A DNA stretch of 64,000 nucleotides from Bacillota bacterium (GTDB taxonomy: Bacteria; Bacillota; Negativicutes; Sporomusales; CTSoil-080): positions 1 through 64,000 of the forward strand of contig JAGGAC010000019.1 in the NCBI GenBank assembly GCA_017889635.1, read 5' to 3'. The position numbers and the translations under genes were made by a program. Shown here piece by piece: positions 34,792 through 43,881 of the stretch. Below the pieces are notes generated by a model that had not been told where the DNA came from, made no database searches, and saw only the letters and a list, made by a program, of their open reading frames with translations. Each line of letters starts with the position of its first letter. Within the stretch, counting starts at the first letter, position 1.

Positions 34792-36387
34792 ATGACAAAA
34801 AGGTGGATTGGCTTAGCAATTATCATGGCAATGCTGGGAACGCTGCTGGCCGGGTGCGGCGGATCGGCGAGCAAGGAACAGGTGTTGCGCATGGTAATTG
34901 GTGGTGAGCCGCAAACGCTGGACCCGGATAAACTGACGGGGGTGCCGGAAGCCAACTATACGCAAGCGCTATTTGAAGGTTTAACCGAACTGGACGCCAA
35001 TGGGCAGCCGTTACCGGCTGCGGCCGACAAATGGGAGGTTTCGCCGGACGGACTGAAATATGTTTTTCATCTCCGGGCTAATAAGTGGTCGAACGGCGAG
35101 CCGGTGACCGCAAGGGATTTCGAGTTTGCCTGGAAGCGAATTTTAAATCCGGCAACAGCGGCGGAGTATGCTTATATGCTGTTCCCGGTCAAAGGCGCGG
35201 AAGCATATAACAGCGGTAAAGCCAGCGCCGATGCAGTTGGAATAAAAGCGCTTGATGATAATACGTTGGAGGTTAGCTTAGAAAAGCCGACCGCGTATTT
35301 CTTGGCACTGTTGGCTCACCAGTCGACATTCCCGTTAAATCAAAAGATTGTTGAGGCTAATGGCGACAACTGGGCGTCCGATACCAGCACCCTAGTCGGC
35401 AACGGGCCGTTTAAGCTGAAGGAATGGGTGCATGGCGGCAAACTTGTTATGGTAAAAAATGATCAGTACTGGGATAAAGATAATGTTAAGTTGGCGCGGA
35501 TAGAGTGGTCGCTGGTGGAAGAGATGGGAACAGCGTTGTCGATGTTTGAAAACAACCAGCTGGATTTTGCCTATCAGCCGCCGATGACTGAAGTGGAGCG
35601 CCTGAAAAAGGAAAGTAAACTGCGAACTTCAAAATTGATTGGAACCTATTACTATGAATTTAATACCAGAAAAGCGCCATTTGATAATATCAAAGTACGG
35701 AAGGCTTTTGCGCTGGCGATTGACCGCGAGTCAATAGTTAAGAATGTGCTGCATGATGTCCATAAACCAGCTTATGCCTGGATACCGTCAGGTTTTACCA
35801 ACCCGGCTACCAAAGCAGATTTCCGGGACGAGGGAGGAACGTTATTGCAGGCTAATGTCGCGGAAGCAAAAAAACTGTTAGCTGAAGCTGGTTATCCGGA
35901 TGGCCAAGGTTTGCCGCCAATTACGCTCTTGTATAATACTAATGAAGACAATAAGGCGGTGGCTGAAGCGGTCCAGGAAATGTGGAAGAAGAACCTGGGC
36001 GTAACGGTGGAGCTCATGAATCAGGAATGGAAGGTTTATATGGATGCGCGGCAAGCAGGCAATTTTCAGATTGCGCGGGCGCGCTGGATCGGCGATTATA
36101 CTGATCCGATGACTTTCGGGGACTATCTGTTAACCAATTGCGGCAACAACTATGGTAAATACAGCAATCCAGCGTACGATAAACTGATTGCAACCGCTCA
36201 AGCGAGTAATGACCAAGCGGTGCGGATGCAGGCGATGCATGACGCGGAAAAGATTGCGATTGGGGATATGGCAGTATTGCCGGTTTATTTCTATTCTGAA
36301 TGGTATTGCATAAACCCCAAAGTTAATGGCATGATTATGCCGCCGAACTCGATTTATAATTTAAAATATGTATCAATAGAAGACTGA
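34792..36387 (+). CDS. Oligopeptide ABC transporter substrate-binding lipoprotein (OppA-like, copy 1)
   Basis: Extracytoplasmic solute-binding protein of family 5 (SBP_bac_5). A lipoprotein signal ends in LLAGC with the lipidated cysteine at 22. The body has EPQTLDPDKLTGVPEANYTQ, KWEVSPDGLKYVFHLRANKW and KVRKAFALAIDRESIVKN, all typical of OppA. At 531 residues it is of normal length. ATG 34792 has GGAGGAGGAA upstream. It is separated from the transporter genes at 39912 by a porin and a close paralogue, so it may supply the same permease with different peptides. Nickel- or haem-binding relatives exist; the peptide call is the more likely. Confidence 0.88.
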   Translation: MTKRWIGLAIIMAMLGTLLAGCGGSASKEQVLRMVIGGEPQTLDPDKLTGVPEANYTQALFEGLTELDANGQPLPAAADKWEVSPDGLKYVFHLRANKWSNGEPVTARDFEFAWKRILNPATAAEYAYMLFPVKGAEAYNSGKASADAVGIKALDDNTLEVSLEKPTAYFLALLAHQSTFPLNQKIVEANGDNWASDTSTLVGNGPFKLKEWVHGGKLVMVKNDQYWDKDNVKLARIEWSLVEEMGTALSMFENNQLDFAYQPPMTEVERLKKESKLRTSKLIGTYYYEFNTRKAPFDNIKVRKAFALAIDRESIVKNVLHDVHKPAYAWIPSGFTNPATKADFRDEGGTLLQANVAEAKKLLAEAGYPDGQGLPPITLLYNTNEDNKAVAEAVQEMWKKNLGVTVELMNQEWKVYMDARQAGNFQIARARWIGDYTDPMTFGDYLLTNCGNNYGKYSNPAYDKLIATAQASNDQAVRMQAMHDAEKIAIGDMAVLPVYFYSEWYCINPKVNGMIMPPNSIYNLKYVSIED

Positions 36388-36399
36388 TTTAGACTGAAT

Positions 36400-36435
36400 A
36401 AGGGCGGAAGTTGGCATGCGTCAGCTTCCGCCCTT
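36400..36435 (+). terminator. Terminator after oppA copy 1
   Basis: AAGGGCGGAAG (36400-36410) and CTTCCGCCCTT (36425-36435) form an 11-bp stem around a 14-base loop, followed by ATTTATTT. It lies 12 bases after the stop codon. Confidence 0.85.
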
Positions 36436-36708
36436 ATTTATTTAAAACTGAAAAAAAGGAACTAACCTAAAATAAAGCAGAATTGATAAATATTTACAAT
36501 TATATAATTATATTCTATAATGTTGAATATAATAGTAATTTGATTCTGCAAAAGATGGGATATCAAGAGTATGTTCCTTTTGAAAAACTTTTATAGCAGA
36601 TTGTCGGCGTAAAACATTAAACTGTTGTGGATTATTACCAGAAAAGAGAGGGGGAGAGTTTTAGCAATAAGTTATCTATGGAAAAGAATATGAATAGGGG
36701 GAGAGAAA
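36436..36708 (+). promoter_or_regulatory. Promoter and long leader of the SLH porin gene
   Basis: AT-rich region without a gene. TTTACA (36493-36498), a 17-base spacer and TATAAT (36516-36521) make a near-ideal sigma-A promoter. Transcription from it would give a leader of about 180 nt before the GTG start. No stable hairpin or known riboswitch was recognised in the leader. Confidence 0.55.
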
Positions 36709-37998
36709 GTGAAAAAATTAGTACTGACACTGACTTTGGTATTTTTACTAAGTCTGACCGGGAGTGTCTTTGCTGCAAATCCATTTGAACTTGTACCTAC
36801 TGACAATTGGGTGTATGGAGCAATAGACAGTTTGGTGCAAAGTGGGATTTATGTTGGTTATAGTGAGGTTAATTTTCAGAAAAGTAAAACTTTAACTCGT
36901 AATGAATTGGCAATTCTTGTGGCCAAGGCAATGGCTAACGGAAAGAATGCAGGCGCTGACCAAAAGGCGACAATTGACAAATTGGCAGCGGAATTCAAAA
37001 CTGAACTCGAGGCTTTGGGGGTGAAAGCTGATAGTAGTACTGCTGGTGTGAATTTTTCGGGGCACTATCGCCTGCGGTATCAGAATTTGACTGATGATAA
37101 AACGAAAAGTAACAATTTTCACCAGTTTTATAGCCAGATTGAACTTGACGCGACGGCTAAGATAACTGATTTCTGGACGGCAAATCTGGCGGTGGAAGGC
37201 TATAGAAACTTTTATACCGATGCCGGAAGAACCAATGGTACTTTTTCCAGCGCTTGGGGCTATAGTAAAGATAATAGTTATAACGGTGCGTTTGATCTGA
37301 CTGGGGCCAGTGTGACCGGACAGGTAGGCTGCGTGATGATGACGGTCGGTAAATTTACAAATACCTTTGGTTCAGGGCTGATTTTTGACGACTATCTTAG
37401 TGGGGTAAAATTTGAATTCGGTAAAGCTGTTAAAACTAAACTACTTTACGGAGAAGCGGATTCCAATATTGAAGCTAATACTCCTTCTTCCAGCAGCTAC
37501 CTTTACAAGTTAGATAAAGTTATTTCAGCTGAGTTTGTCTACAGTTTGAGCAAAGCAAGCATGCTGACTGGATCACTTCAAAACTGGCAATCCAAGACTG
37601 CTGGGGTTGGTTCGATGACAGTTTGTGATCTTAATGTAACTTCGGCGCTAAATAAGGATTACTCAGTATATGCAACTTTTGATAAAACCAGCAAAGAAAC
37701 CGGCAATAGGGCGTATGTGTTTGGCGTAAGCTATAAGGCTGCTGATCCCAAAGTAGCCGGAAGCTTTGGTGCATGGCTAGATTACGAAAGCTTTGAAAAG
37801 AATACCGCAATTGACACCACTAACTGGATGTGCGCGGGTCAGAAGGGGATTGCGGCAGGCTTCAACTATGTGCCGGTTAAGAATATAAAGTGGACCAATG
37901 TTTTTGTTTATGCCAAAGCTTTAAGTGACAATGATTTGAGCCTAGCGTCCGGTGAAGAACAGAAATTATTCCGGACTCAGTTATTCTACTACTTCTAG
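36709..37998 (+). CDS. SLH-domain outer-membrane porin (OmpM-like)
   Basis: Secreted protein of 429 residues: a Sec signal (residues 1-22, ending VFAA), one SLH domain (about 25-70, NWVYGAIDSLVQSGIYVGY and TLTRNELAILVAKAMANG), a short helical linker (to about 105), then an alternating beta-strand region from FSGHYRLRYQNL to the end. The last residue is F (LFYYF), the outer-membrane barrel assembly signal. This layout is that of OmpM-type proteins of Negativicutes, which tie the outer membrane to the cell wall while forming a pore. The start is GTG 36709 behind GGGGGAGAG. It lies between the two oppA copies, so it might admit peptides; that is inference. Confidence 0.88.
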   Translation: MKKLVLTLTLVFLLSLTGSVFAANPFELVPTDNWVYGAIDSLVQSGIYVGYSEVNFQKSKTLTRNELAILVAKAMANGKNAGADQKATIDKLAAEFKTELEALGVKADSSTAGVNFSGHYRLRYQNLTDDKTKSNNFHQFYSQIELDATAKITDFWTANLAVEGYRNFYTDAGRTNGTFSSAWGYSKDNSYNGAFDLTGASVTGQVGCVMMTVGKFTNTFGSGLIFDDYLSGVKFEFGKAVKTKLLYGEADSNIEANTPSSSSYLYKLDKVISAEFVYSLSKASMLTGSLQNWQSKTAGVGSMTVCDLNVTSALNKDYSVYATFDKTSKETGNRAYVFGVSYKAADPKVAGSFGAWLDYESFEKNTAIDTTNWMCAGQKGIAAGFNYVPVKNIKWTNVFVYAKALSDNDLSLASGEEQKLFRTQLFYYF

Positions 37999-38016
37999 TA
38001 TTTTAAGCAGGCAAGC

Positions 38017-38072
38017 TAGGGGGACAACCATTGACAGCATGATTAGTAGTTAGCTTTGGTTGCATCCCCCTA
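38017..38072 (+). terminator. Long hairpin after the SLH porin gene
   Basis: TAGGGGGA (38017-38024) pairs with TCCCCCTA (38065-38072), and CAACCA (38025-38030) pairs with TGGTTG (38057-38062), leaving two unpaired bases on one side and a 26-base loop. There is no T run, so it may stabilise the mRNA end as much as terminate. Confidence 0.6.
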
Positions 38073-38132
38073 AGTTGCGAGAAAATACTTTTTGCCAGAA
38101 GTTATGGAATGGCATGGAATTTATTTCTTTTA

Positions 38133-38161
38133 TTGCTGAAATTTACAAGTTATGCTAACGT
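38133..38161 (+). promoter_or_regulatory. Promoter of oppA copy 2
   Basis: TTGCTG (38133-38138), 17-nt spacer, TAACGT (38156-38161). The surrounding TTTATTGC and TATGCTAACGTAATA match the blocks upstream of oppA copy 1, while the bases between differ. This conservation supports function. Confidence 0.5.
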
Positions 38162-38241
38162 AATAATGTTAACCATAAACTGAAGGTGCAGGGCCAGATC
38201 AAAAAAATGGTGCCGGAGATAAAAGAGGGGAGTTTTAGAGG

Positions 38242-39837
38242 ATGTCGAATAGATTGATTGTCCTAGCAATAATTATGGTTATGCTGGGAACGATGCTGGC
38301 TGGATGCGGCGGGTCAGCCAGCCAGGAACAGGTGATGCGTTTATATATGGGAGCTGAGCCGGAGACTCTGGACCCGGATAAAGCGACTGGGGTGCCGGAT
38401 GCCAACTACCTGCAGGCGATGTTTGAAGGTCTGACTGAAATGGATGGGGAAGGGCTGATTGTTCCGGCAGCGGCTGAAAAATGGGAGGTTTCGCCGGATG
38501 GACTGAAATACACCTTCCATCTGAGGGCCAATAAGTGGTCGAACGGCGACCCAGTGACAGCCAGGGATTTTGAATATGCCTGGAAACGGCTATTAAATCC
38601 GGCTACGGCGTCAACATATGCCTATATGCTGTTTTCTTTAAAAGGGGCGGAAGCTTATAACAGCGGCAAGGGCAGCGCCGACGCGGTCGGGGTAAAAGCG
38701 CTGGATGATAATACGCTGGAGGTAACGTTTGAAAAACCGACCGCATATTTCCTGGCCCTGTGTACCCATCAGTCGACATATCCGGTAAATCAAAAGGTGG
38801 TTGAGGCTAATGGCGACAAATGGGCGGGCGAAGTTAGCACCTTAGTCGGCAACGGACCGTTTAAGGTGACAGAGTGGGTGCATAACGGCAAGCTGGTGAT
38901 GGTGAAAAATGACCAGTATAGGGATAAAGACAAGGTAAAGCTGGCGAGAATAGAATGGATACTGATCGAAGAGTCAGGAACTGCGCTCTCAATGTTTGAA
39001 AATAATCAATTGGAGTATGTATGGGAGCCGCCAATGGCTGAAGTGGAACGACTAAAAAAGGAGAATAAACTACAGCTTTCAAAGCTGTTTGGTAGCTATT
39101 ACTATGAATTTAATACCAAGAAAGCGCCATTTGATAATCCTAAAGTGCGCCGGGCGCTGGCGCTGGCGGTTGACCGCGAGGCGATTGCGAAAAATGTGCT
39201 TCATGATGTTCACAAACCGGCTGATGCCTGGGTGCCGTACGGGTTTACCAACCCGATAACCAAACAGGATTTTCGGGAAGAGGGGGGCGCGCTGTTCCAG
39301 ACTAATGTCGAGGAAGCAAAGAAACTGTTAGCTGAGGCCGGGTATCCGGATGGCCAAGGAATGCCGCCGATTACGCTACTGTATAATACCAATGAAAACC
39401 ATAAGGCGATTGCTGAAGCGGTCCAGGAAATGTGGAAGAAGAACATAGGCGTCAATGTTGAATTAGTCAACCAGGAATGGAAGGTTTATCTGGCATCGCG
39501 AAAATCAGGCGATTTTCAGCTTGCCCGCGCCGGCTGGAATGGAGATTATGCTGATCCGATGTCGTTTGGGGACTATCTGTTGACGAACGGTGGTAATAAC
39601 TGGGGGAGATACGGCAATCCGGTCTATGACAAATTGATTGAAACTGCCCAGAACACCAATGATCAGGCGGTCCGGATGCAGGCAATGCATGATGCCGACA
39701 AGGTTGCGATTGAGGATATGGCGGTATTACCGATTTATTTCTATACTGAATGGTACTGTCTCAGTCCTAAAGTCAAAGGACTTATTTATCCAGCAACAGG
39801 GGTTCTTAATTTAAAATATGTATTAATTCAAAATTAA
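38242..39837 (+). CDS. oppA: Oligopeptide-binding lipoprotein (OppA-like, copy 2)
   Basis: Family 5 solute-binding lipoprotein, 531 residues, the same length as copy 1 and highly similar throughout. The signal ends in MLAGC (Cys 22), followed by EPETLDPDKATGVPDANYLQ and KWEVSPDGLKYTFHLRANKW. Differences cluster in the ligand-facing middle (for example YVWEPPMAEVERLKKENK here, FAYQPPMTEVERLKKESK in copy 1), hinting at different peptide ranges. It is followed at 74 bases by oppB, so it is the dedicated binding protein of this transporter. Confidence 0.9.
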   Translation: MSNRLIVLAIIMVMLGTMLAGCGGSASQEQVMRLYMGAEPETLDPDKATGVPDANYLQAMFEGLTEMDGEGLIVPAAAEKWEVSPDGLKYTFHLRANKWSNGDPVTARDFEYAWKRLLNPATASTYAYMLFSLKGAEAYNSGKGSADAVGVKALDDNTLEVTFEKPTAYFLALCTHQSTYPVNQKVVEANGDKWAGEVSTLVGNGPFKVTEWVHNGKLVMVKNDQYRDKDKVKLARIEWILIEESGTALSMFENNQLEYVWEPPMAEVERLKKENKLQLSKLFGSYYYEFNTKKAPFDNPKVRRALALAVDREAIAKNVLHDVHKPADAWVPYGFTNPITKQDFREEGGALFQTNVEEAKKLLAEAGYPDGQGMPPITLLYNTNENHKAIAEAVQEMWKKNIGVNVELVNQEWKVYLASRKSGDFQLARAGWNGDYADPMSFGDYLLTNGGNNWGRYGNPVYDKLIETAQNTNDQAVRMQAMHDADKVAIEDMAVLPIYFYTEWYCLSPKVKGLIYPATGVLNLKYVLIQN

Positions 39838-39911
39838 TTTGGCATGGATGCAGGCGGAAGCAAGCGGCTCATAGAGGAGCGCGGTTTTCGCTTAATAAAA
39901 GGAGAGAAGTC

Positions 39912-40844
39912 ATGCTTAGTTATACGCTGAAGCGCATTTTAAACGCGGTTGTTGTACTATGGTTTGTTATTACGATTACTTTTTTCCTTATGCATGCTAT
40001 TCCCGGCGGGCCGTTTACGGGTGAGAAAAATCTGCCGCCAGCTGTTATGAAGAATATTGAAGAACGCTATAAATTGAATGACCCGTTATGGAAGCAATAT
40101 ACCGATTATATGGTTAATTTGGGGCATTTGGATTTGGGACCGTCATTTAAGTATCAGGGACGGTCTGTAAATAATATTATTGCCGAAGGGTTTCCGGTTT
40201 CTTTTCAGTTAGGGATGAACAGTATTGTTCTTGCGGTGGTGCTGGGAATTCCGGCGGGGGTTATATCGGCTTTAAAACGCAATAAATGGCAGGACCGGAC
40301 AATAATGTTTCTGACAACGTTAGGGGTAGCGGTGCCGAGTTTTGTGTTGGCGGCAGCGCTTATTCATGTGTTTGCAATTAAGTTGTCGCTGCTTCCGGCG
40401 GCCATGTGGAGTGGCTGGAAGTTCCAGATCTTGCCGTCGGTGGCGCTGGCCGGAATGCCGACTTCGTACATTGCCAGGCTGACCCGCTCAAGTATGTTGG
40501 ATGTGCTGGGACAGGATTATATCAAGACCGCGAAGGCAAAAGGGGTGGCCCAGTATGTAATTATGTACCGGCATGCGTTAAAAAATGGTTTAATTCCTGT
40601 GGTGACTTATATTGGTCCAATGGCAGCCGGAATTTTGACAGGCAGTTTTGTAATCGAGACTCTGTTCGCTATTCCCGGGCTAGGGCGTCACTTTGTGACA
40701 AGCATTTATAACCGGGATTATACTGTTATTCTCGGGGTAACAATTTTCTACAGTTTTTTGGTGGTGGCTCTCAATATGCTGGTGGACTTGATCTATCCGC
40801 TGCTTGATCCACGGATTAAACTGGGCGGCAAGCAGGAGGGATAG
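39912..40844 (+). CDS. oppB: OppB, oligopeptide ABC transporter permease
   Basis: Inner-membrane permease of 310 residues with six predicted helices. The start (LSYTLKRILNAVVVLWFVITI) and GGPFTGEKNLPPAV are typical OppB. The coupling helix is in DYIKTAKAKGV. ATG 39912 has GGAGAG upstream. oppC starts 3 bases after the stop. Confidence 0.94.
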   Translation: MLSYTLKRILNAVVVLWFVITITFFLMHAIPGGPFTGEKNLPPAVMKNIEERYKLNDPLWKQYTDYMVNLGHLDLGPSFKYQGRSVNNIIAEGFPVSFQLGMNSIVLAVVLGIPAGVISALKRNKWQDRTIMFLTTLGVAVPSFVLAAALIHVFAIKLSLLPAAMWSGWKFQILPSVALAGMPTSYIARLTRSSMLDVLGQDYIKTAKAKGVAQYVIMYRHALKNGLIPVVTYIGPMAAGILTGSFVIETLFAIPGLGRHFVTSIYNRDYTVILGVTIFYSFLVVALNMLVDLIYPLLDPRIKLGGKQEG

Positions 40845-40847
40845 GTT

Positions 40848-41759
40848 ATGCAGTTGACACCAGATTCATTTACGCCAGTTACCAGAGATAATGCCGAACA
40901 GGAAATCCTCCGGCCAAGTCTTACCTACTGGCAGGATGCCTGGCAGCGCCTCAAACGAAATAAACTGGCGATGTTGGGGTTATATATTATAGTTTTTCTG
41001 CTGCTGGCAGCAGTTTTTGGTCCATTATTTTCGAATACTTCTTATTCGGATCAGAATTTGCTGCAGGCTAACAGGCCGCCAAGCAGCGAGCATTGGTTTG
41101 GAACTGACAACTTAGGGCGAGATCTGTTTATCCGGGTGCTGTATGGAGCGCGCATTTCGTTGGCGATTGGTATTGTTGCCAGTCTGCTCAACTTTACTGT
41201 CGGGGTAGCCTATGGCGGCATCGCCGGGTTTGTCGGCGGACGGACGGATCGGTTTATGATGAATGTTGTTGATGTTTTATATGGTGTGCCGGTGCTGCTG
41301 TATGTGATATTGTTGATGGTGGTGTTGAAGCCTGGTCTGACTAATATTTTTATTGCGCTCGGTATTGCTTATTGGCTGCAGATGGCCAGAATTGTCCGCG
41401 GACAAATCTTGGTTATTAAAGAACAGGAGTATGTATTGGCGGCCCGTACTATCGGAGCCGGTAAATGGAGGATTTTGCTGCGGCATTTGATTCCTAACAG
41501 CATGGGGGCAATTATTGTTACCATGACGTTAGCCATTCCGGATGCCATTTTTACTGAAGCTTTTCTCAGTTTTATTGGGCTGGGGGTAGCGGCACCGATG
41601 GCTAGTTGGGGTGTACTAGCTTCAGAAGGAATTAACAGCTTGCGGTCATATCCGTTCCAATTACTTTTTCCCGCGCTGGCAATCAGTATAACAATGTTGG
41701 CCTTTAATTTCTTGGGCGACGGCCTTCGGGACGCGCTCGATCCACGCATGCGGCGTTAG
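40848..41759 (+). CDS. oppC: OppC, oligopeptide ABC transporter permease
   Basis: Second permease, 303 residues. The cytosolic N-terminus is followed by WQRLKRNKLAMLGLYIIVFL (first helix), then HWFGTDNLGRDLFIRVLYGA, which is diagnostic of OppC/DppC, and EYVLAARTIGAGKWRI (coupling helix). It pairs with OppB to make the channel. oppD follows after 12 bases. Confidence 0.94.
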   Translation: MQLTPDSFTPVTRDNAEQEILRPSLTYWQDAWQRLKRNKLAMLGLYIIVFLLLAAVFGPLFSNTSYSDQNLLQANRPPSSEHWFGTDNLGRDLFIRVLYGARISLAIGIVASLLNFTVGVAYGGIAGFVGGRTDRFMMNVVDVLYGVPVLLYVILLMVVLKPGLTNIFIALGIAYWLQMARIVRGQILVIKEQEYVLAARTIGAGKWRILLRHLIPNSMGAIIVTMTLAIPDAIFTEAFLSFIGLGVAAPMASWGVLASEGINSLRSYPFQLLFPALAISITMLAFNFLGDGLRDALDPRMRR

Positions 41760-41771
41760 GAGGAAGTGACA

Positions 41772-42716
41772 ATGAAACCGATATTAGATGTTCAAGATTT
41801 AGCAGTATCTTTTAATACTTATGCTGGAGAAGTCAAGGCGGTGCAAGCAGTTAGTTTTTCTGTTCAGCCAGGCGAGGGGCTTATTCCCAGTCCGCCAGGG
41901 CGGATCGTTGGCGGGAAAATACTATTTAACGGCGTTGATATCTTAAAAATATCAGAGCAGGAATTTGCCAAAATCCGTGGGAATGATATCGGGATGATTT
42001 TTCAGGATCCGATGACTTCGCTTAATCCGGTACTGACAGTGGGGCGGCAGATAGCTGAGAGTCTTGAGGTGCATAAAAAGTTGCCTAAAGGTGAGGCTTT
42101 GACGAAAGCTGTGGAGCTGTTAGACCTGGTGGGAATTCCTTCAGCAAAAGAACGGGTAAAGGATTATCCCCACCAGTTTAGCGGCGGCATGCGCCAGAGA
42201 GCAATGATTGCCATGGCTTTGGCATGCAGTCCTAAACTGCTTATTGCCGATGAACCGACCACTGCCCTGGACGTAACAATTCAGGCCCAGATTTTGGATT
42301 TAATTAAAGATTTGAAGCGCCAGCTTAATACTGCGGTGATAATGATTTCTCATGATTTAGGGGTTATTGCCAGCCTGTGCAGCCGAGTAATTGTCATGTA
42401 TGCTGGAAAAGTGGCGGAAGCCGGTACGGTGGATGATGTTTTTAATAGCCCGCAGCATCCTTATACTTGGGGGTTATTAAAGTCGCTGCCACGAATGGAT
42501 GCTGACAGAAAAGAGGCGCTGGCGGTTATTGAAGGACAGCCGCCTGATCTCTTAAAGCCCCCGGCAGGGTGTCCTTTTCACCCTCGATGCCGCTATGCGA
42601 TGAAGGTTTGCCAAGAATGTTATCCGGAGACAACTAAGCTGAATGGCGAGCATAGTGTAAAATGCTGGTTAATGCATCCGGATGCGCCAAAGCAAGCGCA
42701 GGAGGTGGCTAGATAA
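41772..42716 (+). CDS. oppD: OppD-like ATPase lacking Walker A
   Basis: ATP-binding subunit of the peptide transporter, 314 residues. Walker B and D-loop ([18 protein letters not shown]), the signature motif ([15 protein letters not shown]), the Q-loop region ([15 protein letters not shown]) and the C-terminal cysteine-rich tail ([14 protein letters not shown]) are intact. The phosphate-binding Walker A loop is absent: SFSVQPGE runs directly into [13 protein letters not shown], where relatives have about 20 residues between GE and GL. The junction is at base 41877 and the frame is kept. The protein is probably unable to bind ATP normally at its own site. ATG 41772 has AGGAGG 8 bases upstream; GTG 41766 is too close. 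It overlaps oppF by 1 base. Confidence 0.9.
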   Translation: MKPILDVQDLAVSFNTYAGEVKAVQAVSFSVQPGEGLIPSPPGRIVGGKILFNGVDILKISEQEFAKIRGNDIGMIFQDPMTSLNPVLTVGRQIAESLEVHKKLPKGEALTKAVELLDLVGIPSAKERVKDYPHQFSGGMRQRAMIAMALACSPKLLIADEPTTALDVTIQAQILDLIKDLKRQLNTAVIMISHDLGVIASLCSRVIVMYAGKVAEAGTVDDVFNSPQHPYTWGLLKSLPRMDADRKEALAVIEGQPPDLLKPPAGCPFHPRCRYAMKVCQECYPETTKLNGEHSVKCWLMHPDAPKQAQEVAR

Positions 42717-43684
42717 TGGCGGGCGAGACTTTGTTGGAAGTACGGAATTTAAAAAAACATTTTACTGTAGAGGCTGACATTTTTGGCCGGCCTACCGCTC
42801 AGTTAAAGGCTGTGGATGATGTTAGTTTCAGCATTGCCGCAGGTGAAACATTAGGGTTGGTCGGCGAGAGCGGCTGTGGCAAGTCGACAACCGGGCGGAC
42901 GATTATCGGGTTGTACCAACCGACTTCTGGTGAGGTGCTATTTAAAGGGGAAAATATTTCGGCGGCTGATAAGCAGGTAATGCGCCAAGAAATCCAGATG
43001 ATTTTCCAGGACCCTTATGCATCCTTAAATCCACGGATGACGGTTGGCGATATTATTGGTGAACCGCTTGATATTCACCGGTTGGCTAAAGGGCAGGAAC
43101 GAACGAAGCGGATTCAGGAACTGTTAAAGTTGGTTGGCCTAAATGCCGAGCATGCCAATCGCTTTCCCCATGAATTTAGCGGCGGACAACGCCAGAGGGT
43201 TGGTATTGCAAGGGCGCTTGCTGTGAATCCTAGTTTGATTATTTGCGATGAGCCTATTTCGGCGCTGGATGTATCCATTCAGGCGCAGGTAGTTAATTTA
43301 CTTGAAAGGCTGCAGCGCGAGCTGGGATTAACTTATCTGTTTATTGCACATGATTTAGCGATGGTGAAGTATATCAGCCGCCGGGTGGCGGTTATGTATT
43401 TGGGCAAGATCGTTGAATTAGCTGAGACTGACAAGCTTTACGCCAGTCCGCGCCATCCCTATACCCAGGCTTTGTTATCAGCTATTCCTATACCTGATCC
43501 GGCGGTGGAGCGAAATAGGGAACGGATTCGGTTGGAGGGGGATGTGCCAAATCCGATAAATCCGCCGTCGGGTTGCCGGTTCCGTACTCGTTGTCAATAT
43601 GCGATGGCGGTATGCGCCGAGCAAGAGCCAAAGCTTACGTATATTAACGGTCATGCAGTTGCTTGTCATTGGGCTGCGGAATAA
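42716..43684 (+). CDS. oppF: OppF, oligopeptide ABC transporter ATPase
   Basis: Second ATP-binding subunit, 322 residues, with every motif present: GLVGESGCGKSTTGRTI (Walker A), MIFQDPYASLNPRMTVG (Q-loop), FSGGQRQRVGIARAL (signature), LIICDEPISALDVSIQAQ (Walker B) and the oligopeptide C-terminal domain with cysteines (CRFRTRCQYAMAVC). It would supply the only complete Walker A loop in the OppDF pair. The start overlaps the oppD stop (TAATG). Confidence 0.95.
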   Translation: MAGETLLEVRNLKKHFTVEADIFGRPTAQLKAVDDVSFSIAAGETLGLVGESGCGKSTTGRTIIGLYQPTSGEVLFKGENISAADKQVMRQEIQMIFQDPYASLNPRMTVGDIIGEPLDIHRLAKGQERTKRIQELLKLVGLNAEHANRFPHEFSGGQRQRVGIARALAVNPSLIICDEPISALDVSIQAQVVNLLERLQRELGLTYLFIAHDLAMVKYISRRVAVMYLGKIVELAETDKLYASPRHPYTQALLSAIPIPDPAVERNRERIRLEGDVPNPINPPSGCRFRTRCQYAMAVCAEQEPKLTYINGHAVACHWAAE

Positions 43685-43694
43685 GCATAATTTA

Positions 43695-43725
43695 AGGGGC
43701 TACCTTTAGGGGTAGTTCTTTTTTT
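43695..43725 (+). terminator. Terminator of the opp operon
   Basis: GGGGCTACC pairs with GGTAGTTCT (five Watson-Crick pairs plus wobble pairs) around TTTAGG, followed by a long T run. It lies 10 bases after oppF. Confidence 0.82.
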
Positions 43726-43881
43726 ATGCCAAAGTTTATTAGTTTGGTAATTGGGGGCTTTACTTGTCATGATGAGCTTAATGGTTCAGCGGCGCTTTTT
43801 TGATTCATATATTTGTGGTGTTTGCATATTTTCGTATATGAGATGGTTACAAGAAAAATCCCCCTGGAGAGGAGGAGAGCT

